Part shown: piece by piece, positions 25,101 through 36,526 of the stretch | Numbering within the stretch: position 1 is the stretch's first letter | How the letters are laid out: each line of letters starts with the position of its first letter | Assembly: GCA_032191485.1 (NCBI GenBank) | Contig: JAVDOI010000019.1 | Span: 13,133,702 to 13,197,701 of the forward strand | Length of the DNA: 64,000 nt | From: Leptoclinus maculatus | Taxonomy: Eukaryota > Chordata > Actinopteri > Perciformes > Stichaeidae | Reading direction: 5' to 3' | Made by a program: the position numbers and the translations under genes | The notes under the pieces: generated by a model | Database searches by the model: none | What the model saw: the letters and a program-made list of their open reading frames with translations, nothing else | What the model was told of the DNA's origin: nothing

Positions 25101-25945
25101 GGGGTTACCCCCCCCCCCCCCCCTCACCCCCCCACACTCCTGTGGAAAAAGCTGGAGAGGCAAAAATATTTTGGTGTAAAATATTTGTCTAACTAGTTAG
25201 TGTATAAGAAGTGTTTAAGAATCACTCGTGAGTCAATGAAAACAAAAGAGCGCTCCATAACCAGATTGGGTTTCAGTGGGTTTTGGCACCTTCAAACTCC
25301 AGGTCGGCCAGTTATGGTTCTTTTGTTTTTAAAACAAGACGCAGTGAAGTGGAACCTGGTCGAGGAGGAAAGGCCAGCGGGACTGTGGCTGAATGTTTTT
25401 GGCATTGGGATTGTGCCGAGCGCAGCAGAAATGTATTTCTGAAGGAGTAAGCACATCCATTCCCCTCCGCTACAGATTAAAATGAGAATTTAGACAGCGT
25501 TTCTGCGTTGGCACAGTGGGATTATCATATGGTGCTGAGGGTTTTTTTCGGAAGTAGAAATGTGGAGTGAATTTATTTTGAAGTGCCGGACATTCACTCG
25601 TAAGACATCAAAGATTCTTGTTGCTTTTTAAAGGAGGGAAATGACAGGAAGTGTTCTTTAGGTGGATTGTTATTCGCGGTGAGTAACTGAGTCTGAGTCA
25701 CAGTTACGGTATTTCAACTGCTTCGTTAGCGTGTTGGTGAGGACAAAGCGGCATCACCAGCCTCACCTGAAAGCCTTTACCGGCCTCCTTCAATTGGTGC
25801 AGATATTAAGCAACCCTCCCCCCACCTCACCTCACCCCCTCCTCACCCCTCCCGTCCCGTCCGTCTCTCTTTCCGATGGCACTCAGCCGTTACGTTCTCA
25901 AGGGAAGGGCAGACTGCTGGCGCCGCACTGTTTGGGCTGTATCTC

Positions 25946-25984
<39 letters not shown>

Positions 25985-27630
25985 CAGCAGGTACACAGGT
26001 ACTCACACAGCAAATTAAGCGCATTGTTGCGTTGCCTCCAGCTTCGAGGGGGTGAAAAGTCATTCAGAGGTTTCGTTGGCGTGCCACGTGGAGGTTCAGG
26101 CCACCAGGAGGTGTTTTCTCTTTGTGCTGAGGTTTGAACAGTTTACTGGTTCGGTTAAAGTGAGGCTGGTGACCCTTTAGAGAGGAATCTGTCACACTGT
26201 ACTTCATCATATTCATCGATTAGCGCGGCCTTTGTCTACTTTAGAAACTACAATTCTATTTGTGGTATGGACTATTGTGTATTGTGATATTTATTGTTTA
26301 GTGCAACAAGTAGTTTTAAAGGTTTGTCAATTTGACTTTAACTAGATTCACTGAATCACTGCGCCAGCTGCAGAGGCGTTGGGTCTTTTCATTTTCTCTT
26401 TCAATCTCTGTAATCTCTGTAATCTGTACTTTTTATTCACTATATTTGGTGCAGTTCCATGATATGTTTTGTGATGAGGCAGGTATAGTTTGCATGTTCA
26501 TTCATGTATTAAAACACCACATTTACCTCATTTAAAGCCATTCTTCCTTAAGATAAATGCATCACATGTAAAATAGATCTGTAGGCACATTTTGGCAGAT
26601 TGCCGTCAAAAAACCCTCAAAAAGACGTAAAAAAACGTTTAACATTCTGTGAAATCCTGCCCGACTCGTCCCTCTATGAGCTTTTCATTCGGAGCGTGAG
26701 ATCAGATCAGTGTTTATGAATCGGACGCTTGTCTGGTGTGCGAGTGGTTTAGCAGATTGAACGAGACAGAAAATAGAGAAGTGGTTTGAAAAGGGAAAGA
26801 TATTCGTGACACTTGGAGTGACCTTCATGCGAATCGCCGCCTCCTCCGGCTGCACAGCCCCGGAGTGTTTTTGTGGTTTGTAAAGCTTATTTGACTTTTG
26901 ACAATAAGTTTAAAGTACGATGTTTAGTTGAGGTAACGCAGGATTATTTTTCCAGCCTAATTTGAAGCAGCGAGGCTCTCTCTCTTTCAATTTTCTCTCT
27001 CCTCCTCTTCGTCTAATCCAGCGTCATCTTGATCAGAGGCAGACACCGGGGTTTGAAGGAAAATTAAACAAATAAACTCTGATGCTTTGGATAACATTCC
27101 CCTCCGATTGACCCGACCCCGTGATCTCTGAGACACTGTGGCCGGGGTCGTGACCCCGCGGTGGCGTTGGCTCTCAGCGTCAGAGGGGCCTCAGCGTGTT
27201 GGTTTGGCCTCCGTGTCCCGACCTGAAGGAAAACATAGAGAAAAGCTCCGTCCGGTGCACTCCAGGCCCCGTTACACAGAGACACTAGAGACGCAGCTGC
27301 TTATTACCGACAGTACATCACACTGAACGTTGGCAGAACCGAAGATACGTACATTCGTCAGTTTTAACAAGAAATAAAAACATGAATTTAGTTTTTTTCC
27401 CACAAAGCCAAAGTCATTTTTGTTAAATTGTAAAATAAAAAAAGACACAAAAACACTAAAACTCTGCTGAAACTTGGGACACTACCACCACTACTTCTAA
27501 AAATACTACAATTTATACTGCTTCTACTAATAATAAACTCATTTCCATCAAAATTTATGAAAAATTAGACAGTTTTAATAAAGTATTGGAAGAGCATATT
27601 CATGCATGTAAAATAAAAAAAGCTCCTTAG
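25101..27630. other. Intergenic: no gene seen
   Basis: A C run lies at 25108-25124 and (CA)n at 25946-25981. GGCCACCAGGAGGTG near 26099-26113 resembles a CTCF core. 26640-27340 is GC-richer with scattered CpGs but no believable exon. Confidence 0.55.
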
Positions 27631-27639
27631 GAACAAACG

Positions 27640-27862
27640 TAGGGCTGCAACGAGTTTCGATTAATCTGCGGATTATTTTCTCGATTCATCAAATTTTATT
27701 AATTTAATTGAAATGGAATAGTCAAAAAATAGTGAAAAGTCTCAGTTCAAGGGGCATCTTTAAACTTCTTGTTTTTTTCATAGTCCAAAGATAAATTATC
27801 AAATCCTCACTTTTTAGCGAATATTTGACGTTTTGGGTTAAAAATGACTAAAAAAATTCATC
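27640..27862. repeat. Dispersed teleost repeat (AGGGCTGCAACGA family)
   Basis: It starts AGGGCTGCAACGAGTTTCGA, then ATTATTTTCTCGATTCATCA, CATCTTTAAACTTCTTG and CATAGTCCAAAGATAAAT. Same family as 13905-14250. Confidence 0.6.
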
Positions 27863-27916
27863 AATTTGTATGTGTTTCAGAGAGAAAAACAACATTTTGA
27901 CAAGTTACATGCCTGT

Positions 27917-27919
<3 letters not shown>

Positions 27920-27983
<64 letters not shown>
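27920..27983. repeat. (TG)32 microsatellite
   Basis: Uninterrupted TG run of about 64 bp. Confidence 0.95.
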
Positions 27984-27984
<1 letters not shown>

Positions 27985-30428
27985 TACATGTGAACCTTGT
28001 GTCCCTGCACTGCACTGCAGGCCTGAATGTCTGAAATGCTGTATTTCAGGATCCAGGATCCAGTGGCCTGTGACGCTGGACGGGTACAGTTCATGACCCG
28101 AGTGAAGACAAAAGCACTAGCTGTGACCTGCGGATGTTAAAACAACGTGATTGCGCAAAGAAAAAGTGACAGGAATGTAACAGACATTGACGTTCTCGCC
28201 TTCGTGTCTGCACAGATAACGGATACCACTATCTGTCAACATCAGCCCGTTTGTCTGACACTCAACACTTGTTCAGGACGATATTTGTAGTTATGTATCT
28301 GTACAGTAATATATATAAAAGTATACATTAGGGTTACACTGATGTCAGCTGTTTTACTTTATCAACTCATAAACTTATTCTAGTACAAACATGTATATCG
28401 TTTTTCTGGCTTTCCCCCCTAATCTTCATTTTTTTATGTAATATCTCTGTCTAAAGATATTTGCGGTATTATCGGCTCTGGTGATTTATGAACTTCCCAC
28501 CTTTGTTATATTCGGTTTCTGTGAACCAGCAGCATGTGGCTCAGAAAAACCTGCTTCAGAGTCACTTATCCCTCCAAGAACAAAGCCGAGGTTGGACGCG
28601 ATAGGCGGCACGCATACGTGTTCTCCCCCTTATCTTGTTTACGTGATGGAGTTTTTCAAACGCAAACATTTTCTTTAGATGGCACAGTGGACCTCTGCTC
28701 TGAGATAAGTATCGAATGCAGACTTAATTGCCTGAGATAGAAGCTTATTATTCCCATTAAAACGGGCGTTCGGGGGCCTCGCTCCCCGGGTCTCTCTACT
28801 GCCACAGTCTCTCTCTCTCTCTCTCTCTCCTTCTTTCATCCCCCCCCTCCCTCCTCCTCCTCCTCTGCTTGTCTCTATTGTCTGTTTGATGTGGAGATGA
28901 AGGGGGAAAAGGGCAAACAAGAACAGTTTGGTGCTGAAAAGTTGGAAAATCTGGTAACAATTGGAATGTAATGGAAGTGTTTGGAGGTCTTGTCCCCTGA
29001 TGTGCTTAGCTAATGATTTTGCTGCCCTGAGTGCCCCCTGCGTTAAGTGTGTACGTGAGCGTCTACATCATAACGTTTGACTTATTGCTAGGTAGGGTTT
29101 CTTTCTTTTTCTTTGATAATATGTCAAAATCTCTTTGGCATCTTGTATTAACTTCGTGCAGCTTCTTTATAACTCACTCTTGTTCAGTTACAACTTGAAT
29201 TTCTTTTTTCCGTGTTTCCGTCTTTCTGCACGGCCGTTGCCTTTGTGGGATTTGAGCGTCTCCGGCGGCGCTTTCCCCTCGCCGGTCGGCACCGAGCCGG
29301 CATTCCTTCACTGGTTCACTGGCAGTGCTCAAGTGGCTCCCTCTTAACAGCCCCCCTCCCGCCCCCCTAATCACTCAGGGACATAATCACAGGCCACTTT
29401 GAAGTAATAGTCAATTTGCTACGAGTTCACCGTTTAGCAGAACTGCTTCGACGCAAGTCGGGGCTGCGAGCCGGCCACGGAAGATGTAAAGATAGGGAGG
29501 CCGCGCCGATTGAAAGGACGCTTTTTAACACAGCGAAAGGTAGCAGACACAGCTTTTATTTTAGGGGGGAAGTCTTTATAAAGACCTCAGACAAAGGAGA
29601 GGTGAAGTCGATAATAGATGGAAAAGCCAAAATGTGCGCAGTGAGCCGGTGTGTGTGTTCAGTTGATGAGAAGTTCACAGGAAGTGGCCAGGACGTATAG
29701 CCGTCACTCAGCCCTGCACGCTCTGCTTCTGAATGCACCAGCGATTGCTCACAATGACTCACTGTACCTGCGATGATGAGTGAACGCCACCCTGGTGCCC
29801 CGCCGTTGGTCCCGTGTTTATTGTTTACGGTACTCCGGGTGGCGCCAGGCCCCTGGAAAAACAGGAGCTGAAAAACACTTTGTTTTGGGGTGGAGGCTGC
29901 TCCTGTGGTTTTTGTAATCGCTGTCGCTATCAGGGGCCCTGATCGCTTTACAGAGACGGAGGGGAGGAGGGAAGAAAAGGTATGTTATTCCACACGGTAC
30001 ACAAAGGGAGGGAACAGAGAGAGAAAGAGATGTGGGTGCATGGCAGCGTGTCTGTCTGCCATTCTTTCCTCTTTCCTCCCTCCTTACCACCTTCTTGTTC
30101 TGCCCTTCTGCCCCCTCCATCGAGTCTACAGCGGACTCAGTCCAGGAGTCACTGACACTGTCTGAGGGGTCGCCTTCCTGCGAGGGTTGAGACAATAATC
30201 CCCCTGATATAATTGGTTTTTAGAGGTATACTTTTGCTCTTGAACCTCTTATTTTTGGTCATCTTTCAGACCGCATGTCTCCGCATTCGGGCTGGGTATC
30301 GGTAAGGTATCGCCCGAAATAATCCAGCACCAAGTAGTATCGAAACTTCTCCAGTCAAACGATACCTGCAATCGATCCTTTTTGTACCCAGATCTAGAAA
30401 AAAAAGGTTCTGCAGCCGATACCTCCAT
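27984..30428. other. Intergenic: GC-mixed, possible regulatory blocks, no gene seen
   Basis: (CT)n at 28806-28829. The segments 28480-28760 and 29230-29870 are non-repetitive with many CpGs (for example CGTCTCCGGCGGCGCTTTCC near 29258) and enhancer-like composition. TAATGATTTTGCTGCCCTGA followed by GTGCCCCCTGCG (about 29031) contains a partial reverse CTCF core. No frame has domain-like content. Confidence 0.45.
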
Positions 30429-31551
30429 TTAAAGGACCAGTTAACCCAAATCACAAACCAAAAGAACGCAGAAGTTTTGAGACATCTGATTTGATTTGAT
30501 CCTTTTAGTTTGAATTAGTTTCTGTTGTTTTTCAAATGTAAATGTTTTAACTATTTAAACAACGTGATCTGATCCCTATCGTCATATTTTGTTTGGGTTA
30601 GAAGCCGGTGTCGCTTTAATGAAGCAGAAAGTTTGCATAGTTAACGTTGTGAAACGGTCGCAGTTAATGTTGTGACACAGGTTTAGAGTTATTTGGCTTT
30701 AATAAGTACACTACGAACTTCAAGTGACATGACGTCGTCAGTAAAGATCATTTTATGTTTTACACGGGACACGAACGCCGGCCCCCTGATGTTTGTCTGA
30801 CCCATCCACCACCTCCCCTTCTAACCATTGGCGGACTTCTCGATCTTAATACAACTACTGCTACATCGGTTGCTCTGAGCGTCTAATGACAACACTGATG
30901 GGTTTACATTGGAGTTATGGTGGAGATACACCAAATCCGGCCAGACGTGACGATCCGGTTCGCTCCAGCTGATGGGCAGCGCTTTGGTTTTTGACCGGGC
31001 TGATTTAAACATGGCGGCCGGGTAACAAACTTTCTGATTTTACAGCTAAACATTACACTAAAATATGTTTCTGGAAACATTGAAAGCGAGAAATAAGCAA
31101 TGCAGTAACCAAATTCTTGATCCATATTTGATCAGCGCTGCCTAGTTTGACAGTTTGATCTGAGTTTTGTTGCCCGCTGCCTTGTGATAGACGCACCTCA
31201 TTTTGCATCACGTTGAGGTTGAGTCATGATAATGCAAATTCTTAATCATGGACGAGCCGTATCCATCATGCAAACCACGCGTCCGGATCTCCTGCTCTCA
31301 GTGGAAAATGAATAAAATCCGTGGACTTCACATACGTCAATGGATTTGGCGTAACGCCACCGTTGTGTTTCATTCAGAAGCTAACGGGTGCCTTCTGTGG
31401 TATCAAGCCACCGAGGAACACTGGCCAAGCGTCGGTATTTGATGCTCTTGGAGTGAGACTAGGCTGCTTTGAGCACCACAAATAACATTCACCTTTATCT
31501 GCACGGCTAGATTCCACTTTGTTTTGTAATTTGGGTGAACTGGCCCTTTAA
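30429..31551. mobile_element. TTAA-flanked inverted-repeat element, non-autonomous, 1.1 kb
   Basis: The left end reads TTAAAGGACCAGTTAACCCA then AATCACAAA. The right end, read on the other strand, is TTAAAGGGCCAGTTCACCCA then AATTACAAA, so about 26 of 29 positions match. Both ends carry TTAA, the target of piggyBac and Kolobok transposases (family knowledge). The interior has no transposase frame. A solitary matching end lies at 47897. The interior contains an AACATGGCGGCCGGG patch (YY1-like) at about 31009. Confidence 0.75.
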
Positions 31552-33010
31552 CAACCCTTTTTTATCCAAATCTACTAAAGACCTGATCATGGAAAGATCA
31601 AAAGTCTCAATTACGGGGTAGATGAAGACCACGCAGCTCATGCGAGCGCCACAGTTTGCCGATAGAGACGTTACCGTCAACACTGCAGCGTGTCGTCGAC
31701 TTCACGGCTCGGCTGCTTTACCTGTCCGTGAACAAAGAAGCAGCGTGGGGAGGAGGACGGCTGCACGCGCGCCGGTTTGGCCTATTTCTTCAGAGCCATT
31801 AGTGTGGGGAGTGTGTAATTCAGCGGGCCTGCGCCGTCTTTATTCACGCAGCGACATTAGAACGTAATGAATCATGAAGGAGGCGCATTGTTCCACGCTG
31901 CTCTCCCTAACACCGCTCACTAAGCACACACTCACAGGTGTAGAACATCATTATCGCCCAGTTCCAATTGATGAAGAGTATTATACTGCCAAATTGATTT
32001 TCCTTACTCTGCGATCGCTACGACAGAAGAAAAGACGCAATCATCAACAACTTTATATTCCAATCAGCATATCTGAGTAGGACGAATAAAAAAAAGGAAT
32101 TGCACAGAGAAATGGAGCCGGGGCTCAAATCGTCTCAAATTGCTTTGCTCTTTTTTTTTTTTTTTTTTTTTTCTATCATGAAATGTTACCGATTATCATG
32201 AAACGCGTAAATTGAATTCTTTTTTTTTTTCATTTAAGTAATAATTGATTTGACATTTCGGAGCACTTCAAAGGCAGTTTGGCCCGAAGGCTCTGCAGTA
32301 AATTACAGTATAAAGCTGAGGATTTACCATTAGCTGAGTGTCAAGTGTACGCTCGGCTTTCGCTTCCCCTCCGCATCTATCTCCCCCCCCCCCCCCCCCT
32401 CATTCTCCCCTTTCCCTCGCTCTATCTTTTCTCCCTCAAAACCCTCTGAAATTCCAGTCAAAACTTTACTTGTCCTCACTGCCCCCGTCTGCGTTTGTTG
32501 CCAGTTCTGCCGGTTTATTGTAACACTATAAAGGCCCGGTGTGTTTATCAGTAAACGGAGCTCCACACAGTTTGCCCGCCTCCATTATAACTCTTTTCAC
32601 TCCCTTGTTTAGTTTATATATATTTTCCTGGAGGAAATGCCCTTCTTTTCTGTCTGTGTCTTCGGGGAGGGCGGGGAGGGTGTTTGATATGTAAATAGTC
32701 TGCTCAACAAAGTCCAGGTGCTATCTGCGGTTACAGAAGCTGATACTTTGGCGGCGGATGGTTTCCTCGCCTTCTGAAACATGCAGACACACAATCAAAC
32801 ACACCGACTGAGCTCAGACCAGCCAGACCAGACTTTTTAACACAAAGAAGAATATCAGCCGTACAGACGTACTGGTCAGTGTCGTCCTCCTCTGATATGA
32901 TGGATATAATGCACAGAATCACAAATACACAAGAGGAGTCTGCAAAGAGACAACGGGACGAGCAGATCAATACTCCAGTGATCGTTGTTTTGATACTCTT
33001 GCAAGATTTT
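31552..33010. promoter_or_regulatory. Candidate regulatory block, CpG-rich then AT-rich
   Basis: 31640-31800 is CpG-rich (CACGCGCGCCGG). 31790-32080 is non-repetitive with AACATCATTATCGCCCAG, CCAATTGATGAAG and GCATATCTGAG motifs. T runs lie at 32151-32174 and 32220-32230, and a C run at 32383-32400. No gene seen. Confidence 0.3.
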
Positions 33011-33016
33011 TGTAGA

Positions 33017-33083
33017 ACCAGTGGATGGAAGAAGTACTCAGATCTTTTACTTAAATACAAGTACTACAGTGTAGAAATACTGC
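33017..33083 (-). repeat. Short ACTTTTACTT-family copy, reverse orientation
   Basis: GATGGAAGAAGTACTCAGAT then CTTTTACTTAAATACAAGTA is the reverse complement of the phrase at the end of 3060-3236. Confidence 0.6.
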
Positions 33084-33387
33084 AAAGATGCATGCCCAAA
33101 AGAAAAGCACACATTTCTGGTCGGAAAGGAAAAACACACCTATTTCCAAACATTCTGAAAAACCTTTTTTAGGTTTTTAGATTTCACAAATAGCGCAATG
33201 GCGACGTTTTGAAGAAGAGGATCGATGGAATGAAAGAGGGAGGCGGTGTTTGCCCGGTTGAATAAGTCCGCCACCACCGGTTACGTCAATCGGAATAACA
33301 ATCAGTCTCCTGATACTCCCACTTTGAGTCACATTTAAAGATACAACTTTATTTTGCTACATCACAATAGAATAGTCGTGTCATGAC

Positions 33388-33639
33388 ATGATGATGAGTC
33401 ACAGTTTCTATTTTGGCTGCAGGGTGTCAACATGGCGGATGTCGTCGATCTGCCTGGATGAGTTCAACGATCCAGTCACATTACCATGTGGACACAACTT
33501 CTGCAAAAACTGCATCACGCAGCATTTTAATTTTAATTCCCGGCGCCAGTGTCCCATGTGTAAAGAGCGTGTTGATAAAACATGTAAGCTTGTGACGTTC
33601 CCTGTGACGTTCCTACTGGAACTTAACGGACAGCCCTGA
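33388..33639 (+). pseudogene. TRIM-like RING-finger exon relic
   Basis: After a plausible 3' splice site (TTCTATTTTGGCTGCAG, ending 33421) the frame reads [20 protein letters not shown], then CKNCITQHF and [17 protein letters not shown], and stops at 33637-33639. This is a C3HC4 RING of the TRIM/E3 ubiquitin ligase type common in fish. C-x11-C-x-H-x2-C-x2-C and the final C-P-M-C are all present. The first zinc-binding Cys is Ser (SSICLD in place of the usual CSICLD), the conserved stretch after the RING is degenerate, and no B-box, coiled coil or B30.2/SPRY exon follows. At 83 aa it is far shorter than a TRIM protein (usually over 400 aa). I read it as an isolated, decayed exon; a short RING-only product is less likely. 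It has no nearby relatives in this window. Confidence 0.65.
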
Positions 33640-35190
33640 GCATTCGGCCTGGCGTGTCTGACCATTTGCTTTGCAATTAACCTTAATAAGCTTCATCAAA
33701 CAGCGTCCAGCCGGGAAACTGATCATTGTAAACATGAGATTCAAATTTGCGACTGTTGCAACACTTTAGAATAAAAAGTTGAAATAGATTCGGAGGCAGA
33801 GGACCAACTACCAGGATGCTATTGACTCAGAGCAGTTGAGTTAAATATTTGTACAGCCTAAGCTGTAAGCTATTTTATTGAGTTTCCTTTTACAAAATGC
33901 TCTGAGTGAATTTGCCTTAGGTAAACAATTGCTCAGTGTTTATGTCTCGGGCTTTTATTGTGAAAGGTAAGAACTGAAGGCGTTGATCTGGTCTCACTGT
34001 CTTTGTCAAAGGTGTACAGTTTGCCGTCTTGGTTCAGACTATGGATCTTCTGTGTTATTGTACAATACAGTGTAGGTTTTTAATATGTGCGTTTCACACA
34101 ATGTAATTGGTTGATGCCTTTATTTGCTGCGTAATATTATATAAAATAAATATATTGACGTGCAAATGAATCACATTAAATGAACGCCCCCCCGGTGTGT
34201 AAAGGCCTTTAGACATCTGTTCTGATCAACAAGGCGACTGTTTCAATATCAAATATTTCCTTTATTAATCAGAGCACTCACAATAGAACGTCGCACTATC
34301 CTAACGCTAAATATAATTGACTTTATGAGCAAAATGCAATTTTGCAAGCAACTGATTAACTAAACAACAACCGTGTAACTAAAAAACACACGAATGCTTT
34401 ATTTAAAATGTTACTGACGTTATTGTGTTTTCACTTTCTTCATTTCCGTCATGCAATAAAGAAAGTGCTTCCTGGTCCTACCGAGCAAACGTAACCGTGT
34501 GTTTGTTGCAGAAATTGACAGTTTACGGGAGTGAACGCTTGCATTGGAAATAAGAATATTGTATATCAAATTTTGTTCATCGAAATAATTTTTTTTCATT
34601 AAACCTAATAAAGTATTATTATTTTTGGAACAATGCATAACGGATATTTTCAAAAATAACATAAAAAAAGTAACCCCTGCAATACGCCAAAATACCCCAG
34701 AGGGTACTAGTACTCCCGTTAGAGAAACACTGCAATATACTGTCAGAATATTCAGCCATGCATGTATTTTTACTTTTAATACTTTAAATATACTCTTCTT
34801 AATTATGTATTATGGTGCGTAATTTTCACAAGAGTATTATAAATGCATTCATGGGAAAATCTAAACAAATAAAGAGGGTTTTCTGTCTACGTGGTGGTAT
34901 TACTACTTTTTGTTGTGTGTTTGAAACATATATTAAAAATGACACGACAACCCGCATTTGTCGACCTAATATCCAACTCACGGGATGCTGAATTACAAAA
35001 AAACATCTCTTTTCAAGCCACAATTATCACAATTCTTCTGCTAAATCCTAAAGTTCTCACAAATCCTTTTGTGACACACATTTATTTATTTATTACGTCT
35101 TTTATTAGACTAATAATTATGTTTGATTAGTCAAACTCTAACTCGCATGCATGTGCAAAAGGCTTTACATGCACACAAACATGCCTCCAC
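33640..35190. other. Intergenic: AT-rich, no gene seen
   Basis: Several AATAAA hexamers (for example about 33770) but no coding frame to match. Long AT-rich unique sequence. Confidence 0.55.
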
Positions 35191-35194
35191 ACAC

Positions 35195-35195
<1 letters not shown>

Positions 35196-35229
<34 letters not shown>
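35196..35229. repeat. (CA)n microsatellite
   Basis: CA run of about 34 bp. Confidence 0.95.
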
Positions 35230-35230
<1 letters not shown>

Positions 35231-35329
35231 CACACACCTACTAATTGTCACCTGAATCCCGAGTTAGCTGGAGGTGACACGTATTGTCTTTTGGCCTTGA
35301 ATTAATGTGCCTGTAAATACGTTTTTTCC

Positions 35330-35670
35330 CCCTCATTCCTATTTGTTAAGTTATTCATAGAACTGCTGATTGCAGGCAGCCGTCAGAGCTAAATGAGGGC
35401 CTTTGTTATTGTTGAGTAATTAGGACAGCCATCATCGTGCTCCAAGATGACAGGGTCAGTTAAATAGTTTCTCTCTCTCAGTAGTCCGGGCTGATTATGG
35501 GAGCTCAGGCAGGCAGGCCTGGGAGCTGGAGCTGGGGAGGGATGGAGGGGAGGAAGAGGAAGGGGGGGGGGGGGGGGGGAGTACAGATGGGAGGAGTGGG
35601 GAGGAAAGCAGACCTTATCTCAGGCAATTAATCAGAGACACTCATATTGCGGGACAATTATTCAAAGCTT
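35330..35670. promoter_or_regulatory. Candidate conserved non-coding element with G tract
   Basis: Unique sequence with GTTATTGTTGAGTAATTAGG, GGTCAGTTAAATAG and CAGGCAATTAATCAGAG, interrupted by a G run at 35562-35579. No coding frame. Confidence 0.3.
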
Positions 35671-35787
35671 ACTCCTGCATAACTCAGCCCAAGGTTCCAG
35701 TGGGCTCGCTGTCTCTTTCCATCCACCCTGGACTGGAAGGTCAGGAAAGTGAGAGGAAGGTGGAGCTGAGAGAAAGAGAGGGACGCT

Positions 35788-35789
<2 letters not shown>

Positions 35790-35843
<54 letters not shown>

Positions 35844-36019
35844 CAAAGCAGCTGAGGCAACGCCGGGTCAAAGTCATTCAAAGTCTAGTCTCCTCTGGAG
35901 CTTTATTTTTTGTTTTTTTCAAGGAGTTTATTCCCCGTCATGTTTACATGTATTAAGTTTTTCGCCGTTGGTGGAATAACATGGGCGTCGTCTGCGTCGT
36001 TAGTGTTTCTGTGTGTGTT

Positions 36020-36062
<43 letters not shown>

Positions 36063-36210
36063 TAGAGCCCAGGGCCAGCATTATCAACATTCCTCGGTGG
36101 CAGCAGGGTGGCTCGCCTGGCACCACACAAACAGGAAAAGGAAATAGCTCGACTTCACTACGGTTATCTCCCAGAGAGCCCTCACAGTGTGTGTGTGTGT
36201 GTGTGTGTAG
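35790..36210. repeat. Three (TG)n tracts
   Basis: TG runs lie at about 35790-35842, 36020-36061 and 36187-36210, in the same orientation, with unique sequence between them. Confidence 0.93.
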
Positions 36211-36526
36211 ACTGGTTAAATATGGATCCCTGCAGCAGTGCGACGGTAAACAGCACTACATCTGTTTATTAAGACCTTCTTCATTAGCATTGAGACATTG
36301 TTGATATTTAAAGGACAATTCAGTTTTTTTTTAACAACTTTGTGGTACGATGCCTTCAAGGAAGGTCGTGTTTAACGCGTTAAACACGTCAGTGTTGAAT
36401 GACGCACTAATGTAGAATTCAGAACTTGAGGAGGAATTGTGCAGCAGCTCTTGAGTTCACAAGTCGTGACAAACAAAGACATTTCTTAAGATGTTGAAGC
36501 TCATAGATTTTTACATTTCTATCTGC

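Noticed and set aside
30429..31551. Possible exon at 31248-31442
   Set aside because: Lies inside the TTAA-flanked element, encodes no known domain and shows no coding bias.
34141..34146. AATAAA hexamers in the desert as polyadenylation signals
   Set aside because: The sequence is AT-rich, so such hexamers are expected by chance; no coding exon precedes them.
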